Source: Diabrotica undecimpunctata
Taxonomy: Eukaryota > Arthropoda > Insecta > Coleoptera > Chrysomelidae
Direction: 5' to 3'
Assembly: GCF_040954645.1 (NCBI RefSeq)
Contig: NC_092807.1
Location: 75,532,021 to 75,596,020, forward strand
DNA: 64,000 nucleotides
A program made the translations under genes and the position numbers. Each line of letters opens with the position of its first letter. Position 1 is the stretch's first letter. Below, piece after piece: positions 1 through 10,439 of the stretch. The notes beneath the pieces are model-generated. The model searched no databases. It was not told the DNA's origin and was given only the letters and a program-made list of their open reading frames with translations.

Positions 1-324
1 GCTCGTAAAAATTTGAAGCTTCAAAGTGATAAAGCCAAGGCAAGGCTCGACATGCATGCTACTGGTACAACTTTCGCAAGAGGTGACCCAGTATGGTTAT
101 ACAATCCCACACGTAAGAAAGGACTTTGTCCGAAACTTCAACGAAACTGGGAAGGCCCGTATACCGTCCTGCAGAAAATAAATGATCTAATCTATAGCAT
201 CCAGTTTTCAGCTAGAAGTAAACCCAAGGTAGTTCATATCGAGAGACTAGCTCCATACCATGGAACTGATCCACCTCGTTGGCTTCAATCGATTCCCGAT
301 AGTCCAGTTATTCGAGGCGAATAA
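1..324 (+). pseudogene. Gypsy pol C-terminus (integrase tail), partial
   Basis: The frame is open from the first base of the window and stops at 324, so this is the 3' end of a longer pol gene. The visible part is the region after the integrase catalytic core. It contains VWLYNPTRKKG, then PKLQRNWEGPYTV (the GPY/F module of Ty3/Gypsy integrases, around 140-165), and ends with KPKVVHIERLAPYHG. In the family this tail binds DNA and helps fix the integration site. A polypurine tract and an LTR follow directly, as expected for the element's 3' end. A diverged relative of this tail is at 42781-42960. No lesion is visible in this piece; the rest lies outside the window. Confidence 0.85.
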
Positions 325-342
325 CTATAAAGGAGGAAGCAG

Positions 343-547
343 TGTTACGAAAGATTTATCCCACATAGGAAAAGTCCATTGACGAAAAAGAGGAGAACAT
401 TCAAGATGACATCGAAAATTCTTAAAAATGTCTAGTGAAGTTTAAAACGTCAGAAAATATATAATTATATAGTTGTCAGTTAAGTTATATTGTAGGTATT
501 GTAATATTGTTGGTGTTGAATAAACTTAATTTTCAAGAAGTGTAACA
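343..547 (+). mobile_element. 3' LTR of the Gypsy element at the window start
   Basis: A 205-bp LTR bounded by the inverted pair TGTTAC and GTAACA. It is preceded by a purine-rich tract (AAAGGAGGAAGCAG, 329-342), the usual primer for plus-strand synthesis, and holds an AATAAA signal near 521. The pol tail ends just upstream at 324. The partner 5' LTR is outside the window, so age cannot be judged. Confidence 0.75.
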
Positions 548-559
548 ATACTAAGTATT

Positions 560-2143
560 ACACTACACTTGGAATGAGTCCTGTTTGTACTTTGCAACAA
601 AAAGCAAACTGTTAGTATCTAAATTAAACAAAAAGATTATTGATAATAAAAAGGCAAAAGAGCTAAAAATATATTATTCTATTGCTCCGCGGTTTTATGC
701 TCTACCTACAATACATAAACCAATTTTATCTATGAAACCAATAGTTTCATCTTTATTTCCTCCTAATGGACCAATAGCACAGCTCCTCACTGACATATTA
801 ACTAATGCTTATAATTTAAACAACAATTTTTACATTAAAGATTCATTTCATTTTAGTTCTTTCATTAATAATTTCCAATTACCACAAAATTATGTTTTAG
901 TTAGTTTTGATGTAGCATCTCTTTTTACCAATTTACCTTTAGATTTAATCATAAGTAGTGTTGAAAAACATCGGAATGAGATTTCGCAACATACTAATAT
1001 TGACTTATTACATTTCAAAACACTTCATTAACTTTGTTTTTGATTCTAATATTTTTATATTTAATGGTGTGTTTTATAAACAAATTTTTGGTAGTCCTAT
1101 GGGATCTACTCTTTCACCCATTCTAAGTAGCTATGTCTTGGATGATGTTATCAGTGATTGTATCAACAATTGCACTTTTTTCATTCCTTTTATTAAATAG
1201 GTATGGTTAGTTTTGGCAATAGTAGATGATTTAGTTTTGGCACTTCCTAAACACAAAATTCATGAAACAGTTTCAACAATCATAATCAACGTATACAGTT
1301 TACAGTTGAGGAAGAGGTAGATAATTCTCTACCATTCCTTGACATGAGAATTGTAAGAACTACAGACAATGTGTTGAAAACCAGATGGTTCAGAAAACCC
1401 ATGTGTAGTAATAGATTTATAAGCTATTACTCACATTATCCAAACAAGATGAAAATGAACCTTATAACAGGATTAAAAAAAGTGTTTTAAGGCTTTCTCA
1501 TTCAGATTATCTACAAGAAGATGTTCAATTGTTAAAAAATATTTTAATTGGGAACTCTTATCCTCCAGATATGCTACATAGGATGCTTTTTTCTAATATT
1601 GTTAATATAAATAACTTAACACCATTTTTGCTAAATCTCACAATAAGTATTCAACAATTGGAACATCTATTATCATTCACTACCTTTTATACCATCATTA
1701 CCACCTAAATTAAGAAAAACGCTAAAGGTTATTGACAATATAAAAATAGCAACAAAGGACATCAAAACCATTTCATCTTTATATTCCAAAACTAAGTATC
1801 CTATAGACAAATTAGATAAAATAAATGTAGTATACAGCATTAGTTGTACTCAGTGTGAAGCTGAGTATGTTGGTGAGACCGGAAGAAATCTGTCAAATAG
1901 CATTATTTCCCACAAAAGTGATCGTAGAATTAAAAAACCATCTTGTGCTTTAGCAGAGCATGTAATCGACAAAGACCATATTATGGATTTTGATAACTTT
2001 AAAATTTTCTGTAATGAAAGTAATAAATTCAAAAGGACTTTTTTAGAAATGGTTTGTATTAGCAGAAGTGATAATAACTTACACAAAAGATCAGAAATTC
2101 AAAATCTAAGCAAAATATATAATTATATTATTTCTCCATAGTT
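560..2143 (+). pseudogene. Penelope-like element: RT plus GIY-YIG endonuclease, degraded
   Basis: Six or more broken frames together give a Penelope-like polyprotein. At 640-960 there is PRFYALPTIHKP, KPIVSS and the run NYVLVSFDVASLFTNLPLD, all typical of PLE reverse transcriptase. At 1066-1130 the frame reads GVFYKQIFGSPMGSTLSPIL. At about 1213-1240 AIVDDLVLALP is the catalytic DD motif. At about 1320-1440 FLDMRIVR leads to SYYSHYPNKMK. At 1830-2143 CTQCEAEYVGETGRNL marks a C-terminal GIY-YIG nuclease that would nick the target. Frameshifts at about 1000, 1200 and 1490 make it inactive. The 5' end abuts the LTR at 547. The strand and domain order fit a single old copy whose 3' region may run to the (TA)n tract at 2885. 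Confidence 0.85.
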
Positions 2144-2145
2144 TA

Positions 2146-2883
2146 TTTATAAAACCAGTAAAATATCACATTTTAATTTAATTTTCCATATGCTTGTTAC
2201 ATTTTTTGAGGCATCTATCAATAATGAATAAATCTTTTTTTTTTATTACTAAATAAAAAAGAATTTTTAAACAAAATTTTAGTTTTTAGCAATATAATTG
2301 TCAAAAAATGAAAATTTTAAGTTGGCATTCATAACATTGAGACTTATTTGTAATTGGTCGCTCTTCTAACTTATTTATAAATACAATTGTTTTTGTGTTA
2401 AAAAAGTTTTTCAAAATTATATTACAGATTTACAATTATATTTACAGATTTACAATTATATTACAAATTAAGAGAAAAATTTATTAGATAGTCAAATTTT
2501 TAGAATAGTTTTTTGAAATACGTTTAGCATTTAGCAGCATAAATTTATTAACAAAACTAATTTTATTTGATGAGTTAATATAAAAACTAATTTTATTTGA
2601 TGAGTTAATATAATTTTTTTTCTAGTTCCACTTTGTAAGACATTTTGTATTTTTTAGCAGCTCTTGAAAATGATTGTAAACACAATTGAAAGCTCGAGAT
2701 AAAAAATAGTTACCTAATAGACCCTTTTATTGACTCCAACCTATCCAAAACATATTTATACATTTTTTCCAAACGAGTCACAAGTACTTCTTTTTTCTTA
2801 CTCTTATATATACAAAAAAAACTGCAGACCTAATAAACTGGTGGTTTTGTTTATATCGACAGTCACGAATATCCTGTATTTCT

Positions 2884-2884
<1 letters not shown>
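2146..2884. other. AT-rich gene-free stretch, possible PLE 3' region
   Basis: No coding signal. It holds short direct duplications: a 30-bp unit repeated at 2553 and 2583, and a TTTACAATTATATT-type duplication near 2426-2465. The last 70 bases (CTGCAGACCTAATAAACTG, from 2821) resemble the sequence before the (TA)n tract at 18601 (CTGCAACCCTAATAAACTG), which also follows a PLE fragment. This suggests a shared PLE 3' end. Confidence 0.4.

Positions 2885-2963
<79 letters not shown>
2885..2963. repeat. (TA)n microsatellite
   Basis: Near-perfect TA dinucleotide tract of about 75 bp, with one G near its end. It sits between PLE-like sequence on the left and a foldback repeat on the right. Long Ile-Tyr frames across it are only translations of the dinucleotide. 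Confidence 0.95.
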
Positions 2964-2964
<1 letters not shown>

Positions 2965-3205
2965 GAAAGTAAAAGATAGCATTCCATTTCAATTCGAATT
3001 CTATCATTGTTCTACACGTGTTTCGAGTTACTCAACTTCTCATAAGGAAGGCTAGTGGAAGTTCAAATGGAAATGAAAAATGCAGTCTAGTATTTGGCCA
3101 TTATAATTATTAAAATTGGAGGAGTTGAATAACTCGAAACACGTGTAGAACAATGGTGGAATTCCAATTGAAATGGAATGCAATCTTTTACTTTCATTTA
3201 AACGT
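2964..3205. repeat. Foldback repeat (about 75-bp arms)
   Basis: The sequence GAAAGTAAAAGATAGCATTC at 2964 returns as its reverse complement ending near 3202. Both arms carry the palindromic core ACACGTGT followed or preceded by a TTTCGAGTTA / TAACTCGAAA block. The arms are separated by about 80 bp. No coding capacity is seen. It could be a MITE, or two opposed copies of a short retroelement terminal repeat; the GAAA next to a 5-bp stem (GAGTT/AACTC, 3122-3139) recalls PLE terminal regions. Confidence 0.7.
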
Positions 3206-3280
3206 CTTTTCTCTACGTAAAGGAGAAAAAGATAGTGTTTTTAAGGGTGAACCGTAGATGCATGTCGGAGTAAAAGGTTA

Positions 3281-3468
3281 CTTCTAGCTTCGTTCAACAG
3301 CCTCTAGTGAGAGGCTTTGAATTTGCGGTTCGTTCACCTAATTTGCTATCAAAGAGAGTGTTTCGACTTCTTGCTACCATCTGTCTTTACCTCTTTTTGA
3401 TAGCAAATTAGGTGAACGAACCGCAAATTCAAAGCCTCTCACCAGAGGCTGTTGAACGACACTAGAAG

Positions 3469-3517
<49 letters not shown>

Positions 3518-3552
3518 ATATATATATTTTATATATATATTTTTTATATATG
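3281..3552. repeat. Second foldback repeat plus (TA)n tract
   Basis: Arms 3281-3355 and about 3391-3469 are nearly perfect inverted copies, with the shared core TTGAATTTGCGGTTCGTTCA and its complement and a spacer of about 35 bp. The right arm runs straight into an impure TA tract (3470-3552) containing TATTTTATATA interruptions. Non-coding and MITE-like. It is unrelated in sequence to the foldback at 2964, but it has the same arrangement of inverted repeat beside (TA)n. Confidence 0.75.
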
Positions 3553-4345
3553 AATAAATCAAATCTGTCATATTTGTTAAAACTTTAGATATAAAGTGTC
3601 TCGATTTTTGTGTTGGATTGTAAAGAACATTAAAAGCCTCCCATCATTCAAGGACAGTATTAGGACATTACACATAATTGGCATCACATCATCAGACGCA
3701 TATCAGCATCACATCATCTTTTTGATTGTATGCCAAACAAACATATAGCCCAACCGCTGAACGATCACCCAAGCATCACGGGTATAAGAGTATTCATACA
3801 AATACTTCAATTATCTGATTTCATGCATAAAAATAATGGTATACGGGAATTCTTTCACTGTAATTATTATAATTTAAACATGCGCATCTACACATAAAAA
3901 GCGCAAAAAACAACAAAATATTAAAAATAAAGAAACGAATGCAGAATGAGCTTTCGGCAGATAGTAATAAATAACTAATTTTAATGTTTGATATCAGAAC
4001 CTTAAGACAAGGATGGCAGGGGGCGACGGTAGCCCTCAGTACTGCAGACCGTCCAGCAATACGTAGGTCGGTTGCTGGGCAACAGGGTACAGTCCCGCGT
4101 CCGATATGTAATTGCTGGACTGAACAAAATCACCCAGTATATTTACAAAGGAAGTTATTATCACCCCAATACACGTAAATAATACACATTTTTAAACAGT
4201 TATTTTAGACAAAATCTCAAAATTAAAACTATTAGGCATACATTAAAATTGAAGGTAATTTTAAGAAACGGTACTATACAATACATTTACAATTATTTCG
4301 TTAGAAATGTATTAAAAGATAGTCATTTCTTATTTTCACCGGCTA
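3553..4345. other. Gene-free stretch
   Basis: No coding signal. The only structure I see is an imperfect palindrome at about 4040-4125 in a locally GC-rich patch: CCGTCCAGCAATACGTAGG is answered by ATGTAATTGCTGGACTG. It could be a worn transposon end. Confidence 0.4.
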
Positions 4346-5800
4346 AAAACTTATAATTATTTCTTCAGCTACAGTTCAAATTTGAGTTTCTGTAAAACTT
4401 TCACATGTTTTAAACATAATTTATGTAAAAAGCTCATTTAAAAAAATTTAAATTAATGTTAAATTTCATACATAATTTATTTAAATAGTTATAGATAGAC
4501 CCGCCAATTAGACAAAGCTAAAAGCTCGGGTTCGTTCGAAAACATACAGCCCGATCAAATACAAAAAGTAAAATAAAATTCGTTTCAAGGTATATTTTTT
4601 TAATCAAAGTTTTAATCAAAGTGAATCGAAACTATATTGTCATAAAACTAAATTTAAAATAATCCGATCATTGTTTAAACTTCGAAAAAGTCTCATAGTT
4701 TGTACACAAAAAATAATTATTTCTTCAGCTACAGTTCAAATTGGCGTTTCTGTAGAACTTTCACATTTTTTAAATATAATTTATGTAAAAAGCTCATTTA
4801 AAACTTAAATTTAAATTTAAGTTAAATTTCATACATAATTTATTTAAATAGTTATAGATAGACCAGTAAATTAGACAGGAAGAAAAGCTCGGGTTCGTTC
4901 GAAAACATAATTCCATGAAATATTTTTGCATAATCAGTTTCGTGAGATACCCCAGAACAAGATTCAAAAAGTCGCCCAGGCGATAAGTGATCCTAATTTA
5001 TTTATTTAAACAAATTGTAAAGATCAACTTTTATTCTCAGACAATTTTTTTGGATACATAGCTTTCTTATGGCGGGCTGCGGACTGAATGCATTGATCGG
5101 TGCGGTGGATCGCGCAGAGGTATGAAAAACCAAAGCCCGAAACGCAATGAAACGGTAGATCGCGCGCAGTCCCATGCGTTTTTCTTAATAAAATAAAATA
5201 AAATACAATATTAATAATAGACAATAAAATAAAATAAAATAGAATAAAAATAAAATTAAAATAAATAAAATAAAATAAAAATAAAAACCATCGCTCAGTG
5301 CGTAGAAAATAAGAAAGCTATGCTTCCATTTGTCTGTCACTCCCGGAGAGCCACATTCCTTTTTTTTATGTTTTTTGGATCATTTACAACATAAAAAGTC
5401 TCTTGCATTTTTTAGGTAAAGTTGATTGTTTTCGCGTTATAAACTATAACCTAAAAAAAACCTATCAGTTCCCAATAAGTATTTTGGGCATGTTTTACTT
5501 CAAAACTTTGTTTTTTTTTTTTGTCAATGAAACGGTTAAGACAGGGCTACCGCGAGTCTGTACTATTATATATTATGCAGCTTGAGCGTTCTTGGTGCTT
5601 TTGTGCTTTTTGAATATATGTTTTGATACCTATGTTTTTGAAGCGAAGCTTCTATACTGGCGTTTTTTTACTTTTTTTCTCGCATCACGACACTAGTGCG
5701 TTGTTACGGGTAGCGTCATAGAATAGAAGTTCTTGACATCGATTCATGATCTCGCTCAATTCGTTTCTAGTCATCTTAATATATTTACTCTAAGCAGGTT
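4346..5800. repeat. Unclassified interspersed repeat with internal 360-bp tandem duplication
   Basis: A block beginning TAATTATTTCTTCAGC and ending CTCGGGTTCGTTCGAAAA occurs at about 4350-4548 and again exactly 360 bp later (4710-4908), with some divergence. The following sequence (4915-5040, and 5700-5800 with GTTTCTAGTCATCTTAATAT) recurs in reverse complement at 62740-63060. Only the presence of two dispersed copies shows it is mobile. No terminal repeats or protein frame identify the class. Confidence 0.6.
5188..5290. repeat. (AAAAT)n-like simple repeat
   Basis: Low-complexity A/T pentamer array (AATAAAATAAAATAAAAT) lying inside the interspersed repeat. It could be a former poly(A)-type tail of a short insertion covering the GC-richer 5040-5185 segment, but no duplication of target sequence is seen. 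Confidence 0.8.
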
Positions 5801-5929
5801 TAAATTGCAGAAAAAATAACAAATATTGAAGATCTAGGTAATACTAACAGCCCAATTGAACATAATCCGTGTGCGATAGTTGCTGTGAATGAGGAAGACA
5901 ATGCCAGTATGGAGTTGAACTGGAGTAAA

Positions 5930-6390
5930 CTAAAGTAAAGAAAATTCAAGAGATTCGAGATCTTGCTAAACAGTACAAACACAAACAGTAAAACAAAATG
6001 ACAGAATGTTAAAATATTCTAACGATAGATTCCTTGTTGCAAAAGTGGGTCAAAGTATTAGAGTTGCGAATTCCAGAAGTTGATAGAGCTAAGGCCGATA
6101 GCCGAAATATTATTGTTATTATATAAAAGGCTTATAAGATAGGCACCAAGCATGGTATTTTAAATCAATTTTATGCAAGAAACGAATTTACCACCTGCAA
6201 GGAAACACTTATTTCAGTCAATGAAGTGCCTGATACTGAGATAAGTCTCAGGGAATGCGTCCGTAAAGATTCCAATTTAGGCGGTCAAGAATTCCGTCAC
6301 TGCAATTGTAGTGGCCAATGCCATTCACAACGCTGCAAATGTAAAAAATCAAGTGTTCTTTATAATTCCTAGTGCCACAAGAGCCTTTGT
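5930..6390 (+). pseudogene. Remnant of KRBA2/SCAND3-type integrase-derived protein, Cys-rich C-terminus
   Basis: Broken frames read, in order: KKIQEIRDLAKQYKHKQ; VGQSIRV followed by IPEVDRAKADSRNIIVII; KIGTKHGILNQFYARNEF; VPDTEISLRECV; and GGQEFRHCNCSGQCHSQRC with CKCKKSS. This series (a beta-rich segment, then LRE-C, then a Cys-rich cluster with CXC spacing) matches the C-terminus of integrase-containing proteins of the KRBA2/SCAND3 group, derived from GINGER- or Gypsy-like elements. The integrase core itself is absent. Frameshifts at about 6010 and 6122 make it non-functional. The assignment rests on motif order only. Confidence 0.6.
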
Positions 6391-6419
6391 GCAAAAACAA
6401 ATAAGTATAGTCTGGTAAC

Positions 6420-6800
6420 TTGATACAAGTTTGTTTTTACTTATTACATATCTATTTTTAGTTGGGATTTCTGATTGATACATTATGTTTACATGTTTAA
6501 CTTTATTATAAAATACGAGTTTGTTTTTGCTTATTACATGTCTAGTTTTTTCGAGAGTTCTTTCATTGATAGGTTTTCTAGGTTTAGATTTTCTAGGTTT
6601 TTTCAATGATAATTTTTGTTTAAGTGTTTTAACTGTTTTACTTATTACATGTCTAGTTAGATTTTTTGATTGATAAATTTTTTTTAAGTGTATAATTTTA
6701 TTACCAAATAAAAGTCTGTTTTTACTTATTACCTACATGCCGTTCGGTTTTTTGATTGATAATTTTGTTTAAACTGTTTTTACTTATTACATGTCTATAA
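6420..6800. repeat. Imperfect tandem repeat
   Basis: Five copies of a unit containing TTTTTACTTATTACATGTCT and TTTTTTGATTGATAA, with anchors near 6441, 6531, 6642, 6726 and 6784 (spacing 58-111 bp). Units differ by indels. No coding role is evident. From 6800 to 7438 I see no gene or clear repeat. Confidence 0.6.
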
Positions 6801-7907
6801 CTCAAAGAACGAAATAGTTGGGAGAAAATGATTGCGCATGCAATGTTACTTTATATATATAGTATAATTACAAAATTATTCACGTAAAATAATTTTAGCC
6901 AACATTTTCAGTTAGAGATGCGCCACTCTTTTGAAAGTTATTTGAGTCAATAGCTGAGATCAATACTTATAATTTTACCCCCAGATAAACTATTCTCGAC
7001 TCTTAGATCCAGGATTATGTTGATTTAAAAGTTTGAGATTTAAAAATGTTTTATCAGTTTTTTTTTTGCTTTTTAATGGCATTTAAAGTCTGAAACATAT
7101 TTTATCGTTTATTGTTTCCATACATGATAAATTTTAGCGTTGGTGAAGTAACTGACAGTTATTTACTGATATGAATTGAAAACTAAAGATATCTCAAGTA
7201 ACAAAATAATAAACACGTTCATAACAATATAGTTATTTATTATAAGATTTGACAGATTCATTACTTTTAGTTTTTCTACTTTTCCATGTCAGTGCGTTAT
7301 CGATAGCAATGTTTTACTCTTATTTCACTATACAAAAAGCTTTTGATTCTATCAAAAATAATACTTTCATTAGATTGAATTTTTATTGCAAAAAGTGAAT
7401 ATTTTCTTATGTACACTTAAAAATGTTTTAGAATAATACTGCCCTGTTAAGAATAGAAGTCGCATCTGCAATTTTGAGTTTTTTTAGGTTATAACGCCAA
7501 CACATTGATAGCCAAATAATCTACCTATATGTTAAGAATGAAAGTCATATCTGCTGTTTAAAAATAAGTTATTCCACTTTAAAATTTTGTCGGATCTGCA
7601 TTTTTACAGTTTATGTTAAGCCAATTTGTCGAATCTCCATTTGTTAACATTTTTAGTCGTATCTTCACAACACGATTTGTAGTTACGACAAATTTGCTTA
7701 ACAATTGTGTAGTTTCGACAAAATATTCTAACAGGAAGATCTAATCATTCATAGTGTTCCCGCCTTTTTAGTTTCTTAACCTAAAAATTAAAAGGTTGTA
7801 AGCGTTATTCGGCGTATTTGATTTTCAGTTATTTACTAGTATTAATCTTATTGTTATAGTGTTTTTAAGTGTGTTTACATTAAAGTTTATTAACTGAACC
7901 AGTAACA

Positions 7908-10054
7908 ATGGACAGAAATAGCAGAGCATTTAAAATGCTGCATATTTTAAATAACCAACAAAGGGAGAAAATACATAGTTTACGACGACGTGTCGTGAAG
8001 AAACCTAAACTTCAGCATGATAATGACGCCGATTTTATTTTGTCAGATTCAGAGACGGAAGAAATTTAGGCACCGAAATTAAAAAGAAAAGGTTTAAATA
8101 AAGGGAAGATTATTAGTGATATAACTTTGAGAGCTGCAAATGTTGTTCCTGAATAATCTGATTCCAAAGGTGAAGAAGAAGGTAAGGAAGACTGTCTCCC
8201 TTTTGTTCAAGAAATCTTGGTAGATATAATATATGTATCTGTTGAAAGGGTGGAAAAAGACAATTTAACTAAAACAGGCGAAATCCTTAAACGAAAGAAA
8301 TTTAAAGAGAGCCTAGCAATGAGAAAAAAAAATAAAATTAACAGCCACAATTGCTAAGCATGATGTAAAACCATCTTGTACTCGTATCTCTTGCAAGAGA
8401 AGATGTTCCAAAAAAATTACACAAGCGAGACGAACAGAAATAAATGGAGAATTTTGGGAATTGCAAAAAGACGAACAGAAAAATTTTATTTTTAATAACG
8501 CATCTGAACAAGTAACCAAACGGAAAACCACAGCTAGTGTTGTGTCTAGAAGGTTGAAAAGTTTTTTATATTTTCTTAAAGACAATGACGGATGCAAACA
8601 AAGTGTCTGCAAAATATTTTTTATGAGAACGCTGGGATATGAAAAGAAAAATGACATGAGTTATTAGAGATGCCCTTACTAAAACAAATTTAAAAGTGAC
8701 GGTCAACAGGAATAAACAAGGAAAGACAGGAAAAATTAGAATAGATCGAAGTATTAAAGAACATATAGAATCTTTCAAACCCACAGAACCACACTACCGT
8801 TGGGAACACGCACCAGAAAGACGTTATCTTCCCAGTGACATCGCAATAAAAATGATGTACCAGAATTTTATTGAAAAGTATCCAAATATCAAGTTTTCGT
8901 ATTATTTATATCGAGAAGTTGACGCAACTTTAAATATTTCATTTGTAAAATTAAGACACGAAGAGTGCTGGTTGTGTGAATCATTTGACTTGCATTCAAA
9001 ATCCACGTCTCACAAAAAGGATGCATTAGTGGATAATTGTGAGGAATACACCAACTTTGGTGTACATCAAAATAAATAAACTGCTGCCAGATCAGAATAT
9101 CAAACTGATTCATCTACAAAAAGTAACTGGGACAATACATCAATCATCAATTCATGTTGTGATATTTATCAATTCATGTTTTATTTTGTTGTGATATTCT
9201 AGGTCATAATGCTTCAGAGAATGGATATGTTTAAGGAGATTATTTTTACACCCAGAATAATTGCTTTTAATGAAAGTTTTGTCGTCACTGCTAGAAAGCC
9301 AATAGTACCAACTGCAATTTTATGGCACGAAGGAATAGCTGGACGGATAATACCAGCACATTCTATAAATTTTTTTTGTCTCATCGAGACGCTAAAAATG
9401 TTATAATGTGGCTCTGCTAAAAATAAAAACTGGGCTTTGTTTACTTTCTTTACGTTTATTGTAAACTCTGAGGATATCGCACTTGAAAAATTAAGTATTT
9501 TGAGCCTGGCCATACCTTCATGCCTGCGGACTCATTCCACCACCAAGTGGAACGCTCCATGAAGAAAATGGGTAAAATATAGGATTTTAAAGACTTTTCG
9601 GATGCATTAGCAAATGCAGTAATGCTAAAGTAATTGTTATGGAATTAGCTGACTTTTTTGAATGGCAAGATGGTACTTCTGCATATAAACTGAATAAAAC
9701 TAATCCCAGGCCATTTTTGAATGGCAAGATGGTACTTCTGCATATAAACTGAATAAAACTAATCCCAGGCCATACCTAAATCAAATGTTTCAAGTAAATT
9801 TTTCTAGAGGTAAATATACTTTTTCGTACAAAACCAGCTTCACCTCAGAGACAGGAAGTGAAGTAAACATTCTAAATGCAAAAATTGCAAAACAGGGAAT
9901 GACAAAACCTTCACCCAAGTCCATTCCTAGAGGCATAACGACTGAAAGAAAACAATTAATTATATCCAAACTGTGTGGACACATGCCTAAAAGCAGACAA
10001 ACGTTTTGGAATAATTTACCAACTTCAATGGAACCTAGAGCTTTAGATGATTAA
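7908..10054 (+). pseudogene. Transposase of the 7.4-10.4 kb element, broken
   Basis: The start is taken as the ATG at 7908 (MDRNSRAFKML). Collinear blocks follow in several frames: an acidic N-terminus ending DSETEE; a Cys-rich stretch with CTRISCKRRCSKK (about 8372-8415); VCKIFFMRTLGYEKKND (8608-8655); HYRWEHAPERRYLPSD and FVKLRHEECWLCESF (8790-8990); FKEIIFTPRIIAFNESF, then WHEGIAGR and AKNKNWALF (9228-9440), which probably hold catalytic residues of an RNase H-like fold; and PKSIPRGITTERKQLI to KSRQTFWNNLPTS near the C-terminus (9914-10030). I recognise this block order as a transposase-like family common in arthropod genomes but cannot name the superfamily. Stops at about 8067, 8667 and 9405, and a 59-bp tandem duplication at 9657-9774, inactivate it. 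Confidence 0.65.
9657..9774 (+). repeat. 59-bp perfect tandem duplication in the transposase
   Basis: The segment containing AATGGCAAGATGGTACTTCT at 9661 is repeated at 9720 without visible differences, followed by the same CCCAGGCCAT. It is a private, recent lesion that shifts the transposase frame (59 is not a multiple of 3). Confidence 0.9.
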
Positions 10055-10439
10055 AAAACTGATTAAGACTTTATGTTATTTTGTTTATCTTAATAAACTA
10101 TAACTTTGATAAGATAAGACTTTTTACTTTACCTTATTTTTATGATTTGTTAGGATTAAATGTCGTATTTATAAAAAATCTAATTTCAAATAATCTGAAA
10201 GAAACTTGCACGCACTCATTAAATTTGTACTCAAAAAATATATTGCTATGTTGTAACAAGATTTTTAATGAGTCATTACATTTGATGGCAATTAATCAAA
10301 TCTAAAACATGGAATATCTCAAAATATGGATTTTGTCAGTTACGACTTCTATTCTTAACAGGGCAGAATATTAATTTGTAACCAGAATATAATCAAATAA
10401 AAGTATTCGTTTTTATATTTTCTACATTTTTTATCTTAT

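Larger units (their letters stand above)
7439..10366 (+). mobile_element. DNA transposon with 24-bp TIRs and 4-bp target duplication
   Basis: The left end begins CTGCCCTGTTAAGAATAGAA and continues to 7462. The right end (10343-10366) is its exact reverse complement over 24 bp. AATA flanks both ends (7435-7438 and 10367-10370), consistent with a 4-bp target duplication. The element is 2928 bp long and encloses a broken transposase on the plus strand. The left subterminal region holds five copies of a GTCGNATCTGCA-like motif. A 4-bp duplication fits Sola- or Academ-type elements among known superfamilies, but I cannot assign one from the ends alone. The right-hand 64 bp are also present, inverted, at the outer end of the 17.7-kb repeat arm. 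Confidence 0.85.

Noticed and set aside
2730..2987. Long frames rich in Ile-Tyr at 2.7, 18.6, 23.1, 30.1 and 48.7 kb, on both strands
   Set aside because: They are translations of (TA)n microsatellites and carry no independent coding signal.
3122..3139. Hammerhead core in the foldback at 2964-3205
   Set aside because: The stem GAGTT/AACTC and GAAA are present, but the CUGANGA box is not recognisable in either arm.
3984..4178. Short frame in the GC-richer patch at 4.0-4.1 kb as a gene
   Set aside because: No motif, 64 codons, and it overlaps an imperfect palindrome; better explained as repeat debris.
5040..5290. tRNA-derived SINE with A-rich tail
   Set aside because: No A-box or B-box promoter sequence (GGTTCGANTCC type) is visible and no flanking duplication was found.
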